Notes: generated by a model not told the origin, from the letters alone. A stretch of DNA of 64,000 nucleotides from Gammaproteobacteria bacterium (GCA_009843635.1 VYDB01000015.1:6983-70982), one strand, 5' to 3'; counted from the stretch's first letter, positions 43,065 through 53,548 are shown. Numbers and translations are program-made.

Positions 43065-44366
43065 TCAAACCTTTGAAATGCCGAGTTCGCGCAAGGTGCT
43101 GGCCAGCGTCGGGCGCTTCAACCGCACCGGGTCGTCGTTCAGCAAGTAGGTGAACACCCAGCCGAGCCCCAGCATCAGGATGCCGATCAGGAAGCAGTAC
43201 ATCACCGCCCGGTCGGGATAGACGTCCTTCAGGTAGCCCACGTAGAGCGGGCCGATGAGGCCGGCCGCCGCCCAGGCGGTGAGTATGGCGCCATACACGG
43301 AGGACATGCGCTTGGTGCCGAACACGTCCGCGATGAACGAGGGCATCACCGCGAAGCCGCCGCCGAAGCACAGCAAGACGTAGCAGACCAGGGCGGAGAA
43401 GACGATGGGGTCGCGTTCGGTCATCAGCACGCCGAAGACCACCATCTGGCTCGCCAGCAGTATGCGGAACACTCGCGCGCGGCCGATGCGGTCCGCCACC
43501 ATGCCCCACAACAGCCTGCCGCCGCCGTTGAACATCGAGCTGACGGCGATGAGCATGGCGCCGTAGGCAGCCAGCGTCTCCGGCTCCACGGTCGGATCGG
43601 CGAAGCTCCAAACGTCCTGCAGCAGCGATGACTGGAAGCTGATGACCGAAATGCCCGCGGCGATGTTGAAGAAGAAGACGATCCAAGTGACGATGAAGGC
43701 GGGGGACTTGAGGCAGGCCAGGACGGATTCGCCCTCGTCCACCGCCAAGGGCGCATCGGCCATGCGGGGCGCTGCGGGGCTGGCCGGCGGATCGCTCAGC
43801 CCCAAACCAGCGGGGATCACCATGCAGCCGAACACGATGCCCAGCCAGAGGAAGGTCGTGGTCAGGTCGCCACCCGTAAGCGCCAGCAGGGTAGGGGCCA
43901 AGCCCTTGCTGAGCAGCAGCGCGCCGACGCCGAAGCCCATCACGACAATGCCGGTCGCCAAGCCCTTGTGATGCGGAAACCACTTCGCCACGGTAGCCAC
44001 CGGAGTGACGTAGCCGAGACCGATCCCGGCGCCGCCAATGACGCCGTAGCCGAGGTAGAACAGCGCCAACGAATCCAGGTGCAAGGCGAGGCTGGCGACC
44101 AAGTAGCCGCTGGCGAACATCACCCCGCCGATCACCGCCAACCGGCGGGGACCGTAGCGCGGCAGCATGGCGCCCGCCCAGGCCGCCGACACGCCCAAGG
44201 AAAAGATCGCCACGCTGAAGGCCCAAGCGGAATCGGTGTAGGACCAGCCGAGTTGACGCACCAGCAGCGACTGGAAAAAGCTCCAGGCGTACACGGTGCC
44301 GAAGCAGATGTGCAGCACTAGGCACAGCGCGACCATCACGAGCGGGCGGCGTTGGGCGTTCCCCAT
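43065..44366 (-). CDS. OFA-type MFS transporter (oxalate/formate antiporter family)
   Basis: A 433-residue twelve-helix transporter from ATG 44366. It shows the OFA traits FGTVYAWSFF near residue 25 and YLGYGVIGGAGIGLGY in helix 4, plus a charged loop PRYGPRRL. Family members exchange oxalate, formate, oxalyl-like or monocarboxylate anions. It is co-transcribed with the substrate-binding protein gene. Confidence 0.85.
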   Translation of the reverse strand: MGNAQRRPLVMVALCLVLHICFGTVYAWSFFQSLLVRQLGWSYTDSAWAFSVAIFSLGVSAAWAGAMLPRYGPRRLAVIGGVMFASGYLVASLALHLDSLALFYLGYGVIGGAGIGLGYVTPVATVAKWFPHHKGLATGIVVMGFGVGALLLSKGLAPTLLALTGGDLTTTFLWLGIVFGCMVIPAGLGLSDPPASPAAPRMADAPLAVDEGESVLACLKSPAFIVTWIVFFFNIAAGISVISFQSSLLQDVWSFADPTVEPETLAAYGAMLIAVSSMFNGGGRLLWGMVADRIGRARVFRILLASQMVVFGVLMTERDPIVFSALVCYVLLCFGGGFAVMPSFIADVFGTKRMSSVYGAILTAWAAAGLIGPLYVGYLKDVYPDRAVMYCFLIGILMLGLGWVFTYLLNDDPVRLKRPTLASTLRELGISKV

Positions 44367-44438
44367 CGTCAACTTTCCAATCCGCGGCTTAAGCGGGGTA
44401 TTCTAAGGGCCAAGGCGCGAGCAAGAGACATATACCGC

Positions 44439-45212
44439 ATGAAAGTCCAAAAGCTCTTCCAAAAAACCCTGTTTGGCATCTTCCTTCTATTTGGCGCGAT
44501 TGGCCTGTCCACCTCGATCCTGTGCATTGTCACCGTGGACACGCACCTGTCGGAGGAGTACCAGACCAACGGCCAGAACATCGCCCAGACCATCGCCGAC
44601 TCCAGCGTGGATATTCTTCTGAACCGCGATCTGTCCGCGCTGCAGTCGTTGATCGATCAATTCGTTCTCATCCAAGCCATCAAGTACGTTTACATCACGG
44701 ATGAAACCGGCGAGTTCATCGCCCATACCTTCGTGCCCGGCATCCCCGACGAGATTCGCAACGGCGACCCGCTCAGCACTGAAACCATCGAGCGCAGCCT
44801 GCCCGGCATGGGCGACTTCGTGGAAGTCGGCAGCCCAATACTCGCGGGGGTGGCCGGCACCGTCCACGTCGGCATGGACACCGGCTTGATCGCCTTGAAG
44901 ATACAGCGCGCCATCGGCCAGCAAGTTTACCTGATATCGATCATCTTCATCGTCGGCGTGTTCGCCGCCATCTGGCTGATCAACCTAGCGGCCAAGCCCA
45001 TGGGACAGCTACTGGCTTACTCGGTGGACCTGGCCCAGCAGGCCGCTCAAGAGGAGGCGGTGGCCGAGGCTGGAAAACTGCCCGCTGAAGACCGGGAGCA
45101 ACTGCTTAGCCGAGGCGATGAAGTGGGCCAGCTCGCCCGCCTGTACCAGTACTTCGGCGAATTCACGGACGGTGGCGGCCCCCGTCGCGCCCCACCCGTT
45201 GCGGGGCAGTAG
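44439..45212 (+). CDS. Membrane sensor protein with a HAMP-like segment but no output domain
   Basis: A 257-residue protein. TM1 is at about 8-32, a periplasmic part of ~130 residues follows (about 33-165), then TM2 (about 166-187) and a HAMP-like cytoplasmic part to the end. There is no kinase, cyclase, GGDEF or methyl-accepting module behind the HAMP. The ATG 44439 lies 72 bases from the divergent OFA transporter start. It might sense the ligand of the transporter or binding protein; the family is not recognised with certainty. Confidence 0.7.
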   Translation: MKVQKLFQKTLFGIFLLFGAIGLSTSILCIVTVDTHLSEEYQTNGQNIAQTIADSSVDILLNRDLSALQSLIDQFVLIQAIKYVYITDETGEFIAHTFVPGIPDEIRNGDPLSTETIERSLPGMGDFVEVGSPILAGVAGTVHVGMDTGLIALKIQRAIGQQVYLISIIFIVGVFAAIWLINLAAKPMGQLLAYSVDLAQQAAQEEAVAEAGKLPAEDREQLLSRGDEVGQLARLYQYFGEFTDGGGPRRAPPVAGQ

Positions 45213-45259
45213 GAACTATATCCAATAAAGTCTTGTATAAACAAAAGGTTGAAATATAA

Positions 45260-45781
45260 ATGTCGAAAACATCAAAGAAAGTTGGGCCGCAGAGATACCG
45301 GGAGACCTTCGGGCGCTACTTTGAGGATTTCGAAGTCGGCGACGTCTATGAGCACCGCCCGGGCAAGACCGTTACGCAGTATGACAACCACCTGTTCACG
45401 CTGCTGACGCTGAACACCCATCCGCTGCACTTCGACGTGGAGTACGGCAAGGGCACCGAGTTTGGCCGCAACCTCGTGGTCAGCCCGTACACCCTGGCGC
45501 TGCTGATCGGCATGAGCGTGACCGATGTGAGCCAAAAGGCGATCGCCAATCTCGGCATGGACGAGGTGAAGTTCAGCGCCCCCGTTTTTGAAGGCGACAC
45601 CCTTTACGGCGAATCGGAAGTGATCGCCAAGCGGGAGTCCAAGTCGCGGCCCGGACAGGGCATTGTCACCGTGCGGACCATCGGCCGGAACCAAGACGGG
45701 GTGGAAGTGTGCAGCTTTCTGCGCAACGTGCTGGTGCCGGGCGAGGGGAACGCCGTCGAGGACCGGGTCGGACACTACTAG
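45260..45781 (+). CDS. MaoC-family dehydratase (third copy)
   Basis: A 173-residue hot-dog-fold hydratase, related to the two MaoC proteins at 28952-29928 but in a different locus. The family core appears as KTVTQYDNHLF near residue 36. The gap before it (45213-45259) is AT-rich and contains TATAAA-like sequence and a weak AAGG, so it probably has its own promoter. The next gene is a CoA-transferase 16 bases later, together a plausible acyl-CoA activation and hydration pair. Confidence 0.85.
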   Translation: MSKTSKKVGPQRYRETFGRYFEDFEVGDVYEHRPGKTVTQYDNHLFTLLTLNTHPLHFDVEYGKGTEFGRNLVVSPYTLALLIGMSVTDVSQKAIANLGMDEVKFSAPVFEGDTLYGESEVIAKRESKSRPGQGIVTVRTIGRNQDGVEVCSFLRNVLVPGEGNAVEDRVGHY

Positions 45782-45797
45782 CTGATATGCGGTGGCG

Positions 45798-46931
45798 ATG
45801 TCTCCCTTAAGCGGTGTGCGGGTGCTGAGCGTCGAGCACTACGGCGCAGGCCCCTATGGCACACAGTTGCTCGCCGACCTAGGCGCCGAAGTGGTCAAGG
45901 TGGAGAACGGGGCTGCTGGCGGCGACTACTCGCGTTCCGTCGGGCCGTACCTGTTGGGGGAGGGCGACAGCCAGTTCCACCAGACCTTCAGCCGCGGCAA
46001 GAAGAGCGTCAACCTCGATTTGAAATCCGCCGCAGGCCGCGCCCGCTTTGAACGCCTGCTCACCGAGGCCGACGCCGTGGCCAACAACCTGCGCGGCGAC
46101 CAGCCGGAAAAGCTCAGGATCCGCTACGCCGACTTGGCAGCCATCAAGCCGGCGATCGTTTGCGCGCATCTGTCCGCCTATGGGCGCGGCAACGCTCGCG
46201 CCGCATGGCCGGGGTACGACTACCTGATGCAAGCGGAATGCGGCTTCTTGAGCCTCACCGGAGAGCCCGACGGCCCGCCGGCACGGTTTGGCCTGTCCAT
46301 GGTGGACTTCATGACCGGCTCGCTGATGGCGCTGTCCCTCGTTTCGGCGGTGCTGCGCGCCCGCCAGACCGGACAAGGCTGCGATGTGGATCTATCGCTC
46401 TACGACACGGCGCTGCACCAATTGTCCTATCCGGCGGTTTGGTATCTCAACGAGGGCCTGCGCACCGAACGCCTGCCGCGGTCTTCCCATCCGAGCATCG
46501 TGCCCAGCCAGCTGTTCCGCACCCAGGACGGCTGGCTGTTCGTCATGTGCCAGACGCCGAAGTTCTGGAACTTGTTCTGCGAAGCGGTGCAGCGCCCTGA
46601 CCTGCCGGCGGACGAGCGCTTCATTGACCCGCCTTCCCGCCTGGCCCATCGGGACGCGCTGCAGGCGGAGATTGAGCAAACGCTGGAGACCGCGCCGAGC
46701 GCCCACTGGATGGCGCTGCTGGCGGGCTTGGTGCCCGTGGCGCCGGTGAACGGCATCGCCGCGGCGCTGGACAACCCGTTCGCCGAGGAGGTGGGGATGC
46801 TCAACCGTGTCGACCACCCCCAACGCGAAGGCGGCTTGCGCATGCTGTCGAGCCCCTTTCGAGTTGACGGACAACGGCCGCCAAACCGGCGCGCGCCGCT
46901 GATCGGCGAGCACGATGATGAGTTCCCGTAG
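45798..46931 (+). CDS. CaiB/BaiF family CoA-transferase (third copy)
   Basis: A 377-residue class III CoA-transferase; D170 (SMVDFMTG) is the catalytic Asp and RQTGQG follows. ATG 45798 is preferred over GTG 45792 because GGTGG precedes it. It is coupled to the MaoC gene, so a CoA-ester with a double bond may be the operon's product. Substrate unknown. Confidence 0.88.
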   Translation: MSPLSGVRVLSVEHYGAGPYGTQLLADLGAEVVKVENGAAGGDYSRSVGPYLLGEGDSQFHQTFSRGKKSVNLDLKSAAGRARFERLLTEADAVANNLRGDQPEKLRIRYADLAAIKPAIVCAHLSAYGRGNARAAWPGYDYLMQAECGFLSLTGEPDGPPARFGLSMVDFMTGSLMALSLVSAVLRARQTGQGCDVDLSLYDTALHQLSYPAVWYLNEGLRTERLPRSSHPSIVPSQLFRTQDGWLFVMCQTPKFWNLFCEAVQRPDLPADERFIDPPSRLAHRDALQAEIEQTLETAPSAHWMALLAGLVPVAPVNGIAAALDNPFAEEVGMLNRVDHPQREGGLRMLSSPFRVDGQRPPNRRAPLIGEHDDEFP

Positions 46932-46974
46932 CTTGCAGTGACCGGGCAATCAATGCACCATACGGGTGCGACTG

Positions 46975-47060
46975 GGCGGTGGAGAGTACCGCCGTTCGCC
47001 TCGAATCCAGATTTGATAACCACGCTCTGTGAACTTGGGCCGGTGACGGCACACAAGTTC
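46975..47060 (+). promoter_or_regulatory. Structured leader candidate of the TonB-dependent receptor gene
   Basis: Two hairpins in the 157-base gap: GGCGGT/ACCGCC with a 7-base loop (46975-46993), and a composite stem GAACTTG (47031-47037)/CAAGTTC (47054-47060) with an inner GCCG/CGGC stem (47039-47042/47047-47050) capped by a GTGA tetraloop. The second ends 28 bases before the start codon. An attenuator or ligand-responsive leader fits, but no known riboswitch is recognised. Confidence 0.4.
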
Positions 47061-47088
47061 GTGGGCTGTAACTGAAAAGGGGAAAAAC

Positions 47089-49410
47089 ATGAAGATCATA
47101 ATGCGAACGCTAGCCGCGTTGCCGGGGCTGGCGCTGTTCCTGTTTAGCCAGCAAACGCTGGCCGCCACCGGCGACGATGCGGCGGTCGAAGCCCGCGGCA
47201 CTCTGGAGGAAGTGGTGGTCATCGCCCGCAAGCGGGAGGAGCCGCTGCAGGAGACGCCGGTGGCGGTGTCGGTGATCACGTCGGACCAGATTGACCTGAC
47301 GTTCTCGCCGAACCTGGCCGCGATGCCCTTTCCGGCCCCGAACGTGAACATCAACAACGGCCTCCTGAGCAACGTGCTGTATCTCTCCGTGCGCGGCTAT
47401 GCCCTGACGGACGTTGACTCCACGCTCGACCCGCCGGTGGCCGTCATGGTGGACGGCATCTACTACACCCGTCCGGTGATGAACAACCTCGACATGTTCG
47501 ACGTGGAGCAGCTCGAGGTGCTGCGCGGGCCCCAGGGCACCCTGTTCGGCAGGAACACCACCGCGGGCGCCATCCAGCTCAGAACGAAGCGCCCGACCGA
47601 CGAGTTCGAGACCTCCGGCAAGGTGACCATCGGCAACTACGGCCGCACTGACGTGCGCGCGGCCATCAACGTGCCGCTGGTGGAAGGCAAGGTCAACGCG
47701 CGCTTGGCGGGCTTTTCGCTGAACACCGACGGCTTCTACAACAGCGCCATCACCGCCAACAGCTCCTCGCGCGACATCGGCAAGGACGACAAGCTGACGC
47801 TGCGGCCGTCGATTCAGTTCATCCTGAGCGACACCATGGACCTGACCTTCATCGGCGAATGGCATCAGGACAAGTCCCAAATACGCCCGCAGAAGAACTA
47901 CTCCGGCCCAAACCGCTCGCTGTGCAGCAATCACGGCTACTGCGGCGTACCCTTCGGCGATGCCCCCAAGCGGGACGACTATGACGCCGACGTCATCGAG
48001 CCCGGCTTCGTGGACATCGACATCTACTCCATCACCAAGGAATTCAACTGGGAGCTGGACAAGGGCACCATCACTTGGCTGAGCAACTTCCGCGATACGG
48101 ACGAAACCTGGGTCTATGATGCGGACGGCGTGGGGGCCTACGACATGTTCCTGGTGGACCGGCGCCAGCCGCACCAGCAGTACTCCACCGAACTGCGCTT
48201 CGCCTCCACCGGTTTTGACCGGTTCGACTTCATCGGCGGCGTTTTCTACCTGAACCAGGAGTACGACCTTGAACGGCGCACCGGCATCGGCTCCGACCGG
48301 CTCTCGCCCCCCAATCCCAATGCCTTCGTGATTCCGCTGTACAGCATCACCGGCCAGGAGCACGAAACTTGGTCGGTGTTCGGCGAACTGAACTACGACC
48401 TCACCGAGCAGTTGACGGTGACCGTCGGCGGGCGTTACACCGACGAGAAGAAGGATTTCTACCAGCAGACCTTCGCCGTCTATCCCAACACCGGGCCTAG
48501 GCAGGACTATTCCCGTTCCTGGGACGACGCCGGACCCAAATTCGGGCTGCGCTACCAGATCACGCCGGATGTCATGACCTATGCCACCTACCAGCGGGGC
48601 TTCAAGAGCGGGGGCTTCAACGGCCGCTGCGGCCAGCAAGCCACCTGCAACCGCTCATTCGACCCGGAAAAGGTGGACGGCTTCGAGCTGGGCCTGAAGG
48701 CCGACCTCGCGGACAACCGGGTGCGCACCAACCTGGCGCTGTTCCTGTCCGAGATCAAGGGGCTGCAGCGCACGCGCTTGGTGCCCTTGCCGCCGGGCGC
48801 CACCAACCCCCAGGAGACGGTGACGGACAATGCCGCCAGGGCGGAGATGCAGGGCATCGAGCTGGAGGTTTCCGCTTGGGTGACGCCGGAGTTCCGGCTC
48901 GACTTGATGGCGGGCATTCTGGACACCAAGTACAAGGAATTCTGCGCCGACATCAACGGGGCGCAGCTCTACGATGCGCCGCCCACTTCCGATTGCGGTG
49001 GCGAGGTGGTGCTCGCCATCGAGTATCCGGACGGCCCCGATGCCTACATCGTCGACGAGGACAACTCCGGCTTCGATCTACAGCTTGCGCCGAAGTTCAA
49101 CGCATCGATCGGCGGCACCTACACCCACAGCCTTGCCAACGGTGGGACGGTGGTCTTCAACGCCACCTACACCTACGTGGACGATCTCTTCATTGATCAT
49201 CTGGAACTCAGCCATCGCAATTCCGTGGAATTGCTGAACGCCAGCATCAATTACGAGTCCCCGGGCGACCGCTATCGCGTCAGCCTCTTCGGCATCAACC
49301 TGACCGACGAGATTTACGTGGTTTCGCGCACCATCGTGCCGCCGCTGTTCGACTACCGCAACGTCAGCCCGCCGCGCATGTGGGGCGTGGAACTGGCTTG
49401 GGAACTGTAG
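47089..49410 (+). CDS. TonB-dependent outer-membrane receptor
   Basis: A 773-residue receptor. Residues 1-25 are a signal peptide, EEVVVIA near residue 44 is a TonB box, and a plug domain follows with DTPLAV-like and FGRNTTAGAIQL blocks. The C-terminal ~600 residues form a 22-strand barrel that ends in EL, close to the usual aromatic end. RBS AAGGGG is upstream. It may take up a siderophore, vitamin or complex organic substrate; no neighbouring siderophore gene exists. Confidence 0.92.
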   Translation: MKIIMRTLAALPGLALFLFSQQTLAATGDDAAVEARGTLEEVVVIARKREEPLQETPVAVSVITSDQIDLTFSPNLAAMPFPAPNVNINNGLLSNVLYLSVRGYALTDVDSTLDPPVAVMVDGIYYTRPVMNNLDMFDVEQLEVLRGPQGTLFGRNTTAGAIQLRTKRPTDEFETSGKVTIGNYGRTDVRAAINVPLVEGKVNARLAGFSLNTDGFYNSAITANSSSRDIGKDDKLTLRPSIQFILSDTMDLTFIGEWHQDKSQIRPQKNYSGPNRSLCSNHGYCGVPFGDAPKRDDYDADVIEPGFVDIDIYSITKEFNWELDKGTITWLSNFRDTDETWVYDADGVGAYDMFLVDRRQPHQQYSTELRFASTGFDRFDFIGGVFYLNQEYDLERRTGIGSDRLSPPNPNAFVIPLYSITGQEHETWSVFGELNYDLTEQLTVTVGGRYTDEKKDFYQQTFAVYPNTGPRQDYSRSWDDAGPKFGLRYQITPDVMTYATYQRGFKSGGFNGRCGQQATCNRSFDPEKVDGFELGLKADLADNRVRTNLALFLSEIKGLQRTRLVPLPPGATNPQETVTDNAARAEMQGIELEVSAWVTPEFRLDLMAGILDTKYKEFCADINGAQLYDAPPTSDCGGEVVLAIEYPDGPDAYIVDEDNSGFDLQLAPKFNASIGGTYTHSLANGGTVVFNATYTYVDDLFIDHLELSHRNSVELLNASINYESPGDRYRVSLFGINLTDEIYVVSRTIVPPLFDYRNVSPPRMWGVELAWEL

Positions 49411-49415
49411 CGGAC

Positions 49416-50441
49416 ATGGGAGCGGGCGCCATCAACCGCAAATGGGTGGTCGCGTCCCGTCCGGAAGCCGAAACAACGGCGGGCAACTTCGAGCTTCAGG
49501 AGGCGCCCGTCCCCGAGCTTCCAGACGGCGCGATGTTGCTCAAGACGCGCTACTTGACGGTCAGTCCGCCGGCACGGATGGCGCTGGTGTCCGGCGGCAT
49601 CGCCCGTCGGCCCATTCCCATCGGCGCCACCATGCGCGGCACCGGGCTGGCGGAAGTCGTCGAATCGAAGCATGCGGAATTCGCTTCCGGCGATCTGGTC
49701 CTCGGCGATCTCGGCTGGCAGGAATTCGCGATCTCCGATGGGGTTCGCCGCCGCCCGGTGCGTAAGGTTCAAGCTCCTCCCGGCCATCCGGAGAGCACGT
49801 TGCTGCACGTGTTGGGCGGTGGTGGGGCCACCGCCTATTTCGGGATGACGGAGTATTGCAAGCCGCGTCCGGGGGATACCCTGGTGGTCTCCACGGCGGC
49901 GGGCAGCGTCGGTGCCATCCTCTGCCAGCTCGGGCGCCTGCAGGGTTGCCGGGTGGTGGGCATCGCCGGTGGCCCGGCGAAGTGCGACTGGCTGGTCAAG
50001 GAGCTCGGCTGTGCCGCCGCCATCGACTACAAAGGGGAGAACTTGAGCGAGCGCTTGGACGAGACCTGTCCGGACGGCATCGACATCTACTTCGACAACG
50101 TGGGCGGGGAGACCCTGGATGCGGCCTTGGCGCGGATCACCCAGGGTGCCCGCGTGGTGCTGTGCGGCGGCACTTCCCAGTACAACCATGATCTCGACTG
50201 GTACGGCCCGAAAAACTACTTCAACTTGGTTTACAAGCAAGCTGAAATGGCCGGCTTTTACGTGTTCAACTTCGCGGACCGCTTCGCCGAAGCGCACGCC
50301 CGGCTGGCGGCGTTGATCGATGCCGGCGACTTGATCTACCGCGAGGACGTGCTCGAAGGCCTGGAAAACGCCCCGGAAGCCCTGATGCGGCTGTTCCGTG
50401 GTGACAATTTCGGCGTCCAACTCGTCCGAGTGGCCGACTAA
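49416..50441 (+). CDS. Zinc-free MDR-family NADP-dependent oxidoreductase
   Basis: A 341-residue medium-chain reductase of the PTGR/CurA-like group. The NADPH motif AAGSVG is near residue 160, and no zinc-binding cysteines are seen. It would reduce an enone, 2-alkenal or quinone. ATG 49416 is chosen; an earlier frame runs through the receptor end. It is 5 bases after the TonB-receptor stop, so it may be co-transcribed. Confidence 0.87.
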   Translation: MGAGAINRKWVVASRPEAETTAGNFELQEAPVPELPDGAMLLKTRYLTVSPPARMALVSGGIARRPIPIGATMRGTGLAEVVESKHAEFASGDLVLGDLGWQEFAISDGVRRRPVRKVQAPPGHPESTLLHVLGGGGATAYFGMTEYCKPRPGDTLVVSTAAGSVGAILCQLGRLQGCRVVGIAGGPAKCDWLVKELGCAAAIDYKGENLSERLDETCPDGIDIYFDNVGGETLDAALARITQGARVVLCGGTSQYNHDLDWYGPKNYFNLVYKQAEMAGFYVFNFADRFAEAHARLAALIDAGDLIYREDVLEGLENAPEALMRLFRGDNFGVQLVRVAD

Positions 50442-50578
50442 CCCCTTGCGCGCAGGCCAGTCCGCCATTATCGTTCGCGCCTGATCGACGCCTCGCTTCG
50501 CCGCACCGTCCGTTCGCCTCGATTGGCGGTCCGGCGGCATGCCGCAAGTGCGGCCTCAAGAACATCAATGAGGACAGC

Positions 50579-51049
50579 ATGGGCCCGGAAGCCGACATCG
50601 CCAGCGCTGCCGTTCAAAGCCAGAATTTGTGGCCGGTGGTCCTCTACGCCCTGGGGGTTGGGGTGGTCGTCGTCGCGTCCATCGGCGGCTCCTGGCTGCT
50701 TGGCGCCCGCACCCGCAAGCGCAAGGCCACCGACATGCCTTTTGAATCCGGCATCGTGCCGGTGGGCGCCGCCGAGCAGACGCGGCTGTCCATCGAGTTC
50801 TACCTGATCGCCATGTTCTTCGTCATCTTCGACCTGGAGACCATCTTCATCTTTGGCTGGGCGGTGGCGTTCTTCGAACTCGGTTGGCGCGGCTACTTGG
50901 GCGCGTCAGTGTTCATCGTCATTCTCCTGGTTGCCTTGGTTTATGAATGGCGCACCGGGGCGCTGGACTGGGGCCTCAAGCACCGGCAAAAGCGTGGCCG
51001 CTACGCGGTTGAAGCGCCTGCGGGCGCGGCGCAAGGGGAGGCTGCCTGA
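50579..51049 (+). CDS. nuoA: NADH-quinone oxidoreductase subunit A
   Basis: A 156-residue membrane subunit with three hydrophobic helices and the conserved [11 protein letters not shown] segment near the middle and the [12 protein letters not shown] motif. It belongs to complex I and anchors the peripheral arm to the membrane. It is the first gene of the nuo operon. The 137-base gap upstream has no clear promoter motif. Confidence 0.95.
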   Translation: MGPEADIASAAVQSQNLWPVVLYALGVGVVVVASIGGSWLLGARTRKRKATDMPFESGIVPVGAAEQTRLSIEFYLIAMFFVIFDLETIFIFGWAVAFFELGWRGYLGASVFIVILLVALVYEWRTGALDWGLKHRQKRGRYAVEAPAGAAQGEAA

Positions 51050-51050
51050 G

Positions 51051-51776
51051 ATGGAGTGGCGCTTGGTCAAGGCGGAGGTCGATGAGCCGATGGAATCGGC
51101 GGAAGCGGTGTACCAGGAGCAGGTGGCCAAAGGCTTCCTTACCGCCAAGCTGGACGACTTGGTCGCCTGGGGACGGGCTCATTCGCTGTGGCCGTTCAAC
51201 TTCGGCCTTTCCTGCTGCTACGTGGAAATGGCCACCGCGCTCACCTCCCGCCATGACATGGCCCGCTTTGGCGCGGAAGTGATTCGGGCGACGCCGCGCC
51301 AAGCGGACTTGATCGTCATCGCCGGCACCGTGTTCCGCAAGATGGCCCCCGTGGTGCAGCACCTCTACGATCAACTGCTGGAGCCGAAGTGGGTCATTTC
51401 CATGGGCTCCTGCGCCAATTCCGGGGGCATGTTCGACATCTACAGCGTGGTGCAGGGGGTGGACAAGTTCCTGCCGGTGGACGTTTACGTGCCCGGCTGC
51501 CCGCCGCGCCCGGAGGCCTTGATGCAGGGGCTGACGCTATTGCAGGAAGCGGTCAAGGCGCGGCCCCGCCCCTATAGCTGGATCGTGGGCGAGGACGGCG
51601 AGGTCAGCAAGTACCAGCCAAGCCAGCGCGATGCCCGAACGCCGGATCGGATGCGCGTCACCGAACTTGAGGAACCCGCCCACGTGGGCGACGCACCTCT
51701 CTCGAAAGAACTGTTGCGGGCCAAGGTTCCGTCGCCCGCCACTCCGGGCCGTCCGGGCACCGGCAAGCGCCACTGA
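51051..51776 (+). CDS. nuoB: NADH-quinone oxidoreductase subunit B
   Basis: A 241-residue subunit that carries the N2 [4Fe-4S] cluster nearest to quinone: the paired cysteines in [16 protein letters not shown] and [10 protein letters not shown] are present. It starts 1 base after the nuoA stop. A Pro/Arg-rich tail of ~50 residues beyond the usual end is unusual but not unique. Confidence 0.95.
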   Translation: MEWRLVKAEVDEPMESAEAVYQEQVAKGFLTAKLDDLVAWGRAHSLWPFNFGLSCCYVEMATALTSRHDMARFGAEVIRATPRQADLIVIAGTVFRKMAPVVQHLYDQLLEPKWVISMGSCANSGGMFDIYSVVQGVDKFLPVDVYVPGCPPRPEALMQGLTLLQEAVKARPRPYSWIVGEDGEVSKYQPSQRDARTPDRMRVTELEEPAHVGDAPLSKELLRAKVPSPATPGRPGTGKRH

Positions 51777-53548
51777 TGGCGGAAGTTGCTGAACAGCCGG
51801 CGCCCGATACCGCCGCCGATGAGCCTTTAGGTGAACTGGAGGCGCTGCGGCAGCGCTTGGGCGACGACATTCGGCTCCAAGAGACCGCGGACGGCATCCC
51901 CAACCTGTGGGTGCCCCGCAATCGCCTGCTGGAGGTCATGCGGGGGCTGAAGGACGACTACCCCCTGCTGTTTGACCTTTCCGCCGTGGACGAACGCGTC
52001 CGCAGCAATCGGGATGGCTTGCCGGACGCCGACTTCACGGTGTTCTACCACCTGATTTCCTTGGCGAAGAATTCGGATCTGCGCATCAAGGTGGCGCTGC
52101 CGGAGGGTGACAGCAACCTGCCGAGCCTCACCCCCGTTTGGCCGGCTGCCAATTGGTACGAGCGCGAGGCCTACGACATGTTCGGGGTCAACTTCGAAGG
52201 CCATCCGAACCTTTACCGCATTCTCACGCCGGCCCTGTGGGAAGGGCATCCGCTGCGCAAGGAGCATCCGGCCCGCGCCACGGAGATGGACCCCTTCCGC
52301 ATGACCGACGAGTTGCTTGACGCCCAGCAGGAGAGCCTGCGCTTCAAGCCCGAGGAGTGGGGCATGTCCCGCGGCGCCAAGCACACGGACTTCATGTTCT
52401 TGAACTTGGGCCCCAACCACCCCAGCGTTCACGGCGTGTTCCGCATTGCCTTGCAGCTTGACGGCGAGGTCGTGGTCGATGCGGTGCCGGACATCGGCTA
52501 CCACCACCGGGGCGCCGAGAAGATGGGCGAGCGGCAGTCCTGGCACACCTACATCCCCTACACTGACCGGGTGGACTACCTCGGCGGGGTGATGAACAAC
52601 CTGCCCTACGTGATGGCGGTCGAGAAGATGGCCGGCATCGAGGTGCCGGATCGGGCCAAGGTGATCCGCATCATGATGTCGGAATTCTTCCGCATCGCCA
52701 GCCACCTGCTGTTTTTTGGCACCTTCGCCCAGGATGTCGGCCAAATGTCGCCGGTGTTCTACATGTTCGCCGACCGGGAACGGTTGTTCAGCATCGTCGA
52801 GGCCATCACTGGCGGGCGCATGCATCCGTCCTGGTTCCGCATTGGCGGCGTCGGCCAGGACCTGCCGGAAGGCTGGGACACGATGGTGCGCGACTTCGTG
52901 GACTACATGCCTGCCCGCGTGGACCACTACGACAAGATGGCAACGAAGAACGGCATCCTCAAGCGGCGCACCATCGGCATCGGCCAGTACAACAGCGCGG
53001 AGGCCGTCGAGTGGGGCATCACCGGCCCCGGCATGCGCGCCACTGGCCTCGACTGGGACCTGCGCAAGCAGCGCCCCTACGGCGGCTACGACCAATTCGA
53101 CTTTGAAGTGCCCTTGGCCGCCAACGGCGATTGCTACGACCGCTGCGTGGTGCGGGTGGAGGAAATCCGCCAGAGCCTGCACATCATCCGCCAATGCCTG
53201 GACAACATGCCCGCCGGCCCCTACAAGGCCGACCATCCGCAGACCACGCCGCCGCCCAAAGAGCGGACCATGCAGGACATCGAAACCCTGATCCAGCACT
53301 TCCTGAACGTGAGTTGGGGGCCGGTGATCCCGCCATCGGAGTGCAGTGCCATGATCGAAGCCACCAAGGGCTGGAATTCCTACTACTTGACCTCGGACGG
53401 CGGCACCATGTCCTACCGCACCCGAATCCGCACCCCCTCGTTTCCGCACCTGCAGATGATTCCGCTCATTTCGCGCGGCTTCATGATCGCCGACCTGATC
53501 GCCATCATCGCCAGCATCGACTTCGTCATGGCGGACGTGGACCGATGA
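51776..53548 (+). CDS. nuoCD: NADH-quinone oxidoreductase fused subunits C and D
   Basis: A 590-residue fusion of NuoC (about residues 1-200, with [12 protein letters not shown] near 123) and NuoD (about 205-590, with the quinone-site residues in [10 protein letters not shown] and [10 protein letters not shown]). The fused form is typical of gammaproteobacteria. It overlaps the nuoB stop by 1 base and the nuoE start by 4. Confidence 0.95.
   Translation: MAEVAEQPAPDTAADEPLGELEALRQRLGDDIRLQETADGIPNLWVPRNRLLEVMRGLKDDYPLLFDLSAVDERVRSNRDGLPDADFTVFYHLISLAKNSDLRIKVALPEGDSNLPSLTPVWPAANWYEREAYDMFGVNFEGHPNLYRILTPALWEGHPLRKEHPARATEMDPFRMTDELLDAQQESLRFKPEEWGMSRGAKHTDFMFLNLGPNHPSVHGVFRIALQLDGEVVVDAVPDIGYHHRGAEKMGERQSWHTYIPYTDRVDYLGGVMNNLPYVMAVEKMAGIEVPDRAKVIRIMMSEFFRIASHLLFFGTFAQDVGQMSPVFYMFADRERLFSIVEAITGGRMHPSWFRIGGVGQDLPEGWDTMVRDFVDYMPARVDHYDKMATKNGILKRRTIGIGQYNSAEAVEWGITGPGMRATGLDWDLRKQRPYGGYDQFDFEVPLAANGDCYDRCVVRVEEIRQSLHIIRQCLDNMPAGPYKADHPQTTPPPKERTMQDIETLIQHFLNVSWGPVIPPSECSAMIEATKGWNSYYLTSDGGTMSYRTRIRTPSFPHLQMIPLISRGFMIADLIAIIASIDFVMADVDR

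Noticed and set aside
47110-48639. A 509-codon minus-strand frame opposite the TonB-dependent receptor
   Set aside because: Antisense shadow; no start signal or motif and the opposite strand codes for a clear receptor.
51827-53449. A 540-codon minus-strand frame opposite nuoCD
   Set aside because: Same reason: antisense shadow of a conserved gene, His/Val-rich and without recognisable domains.
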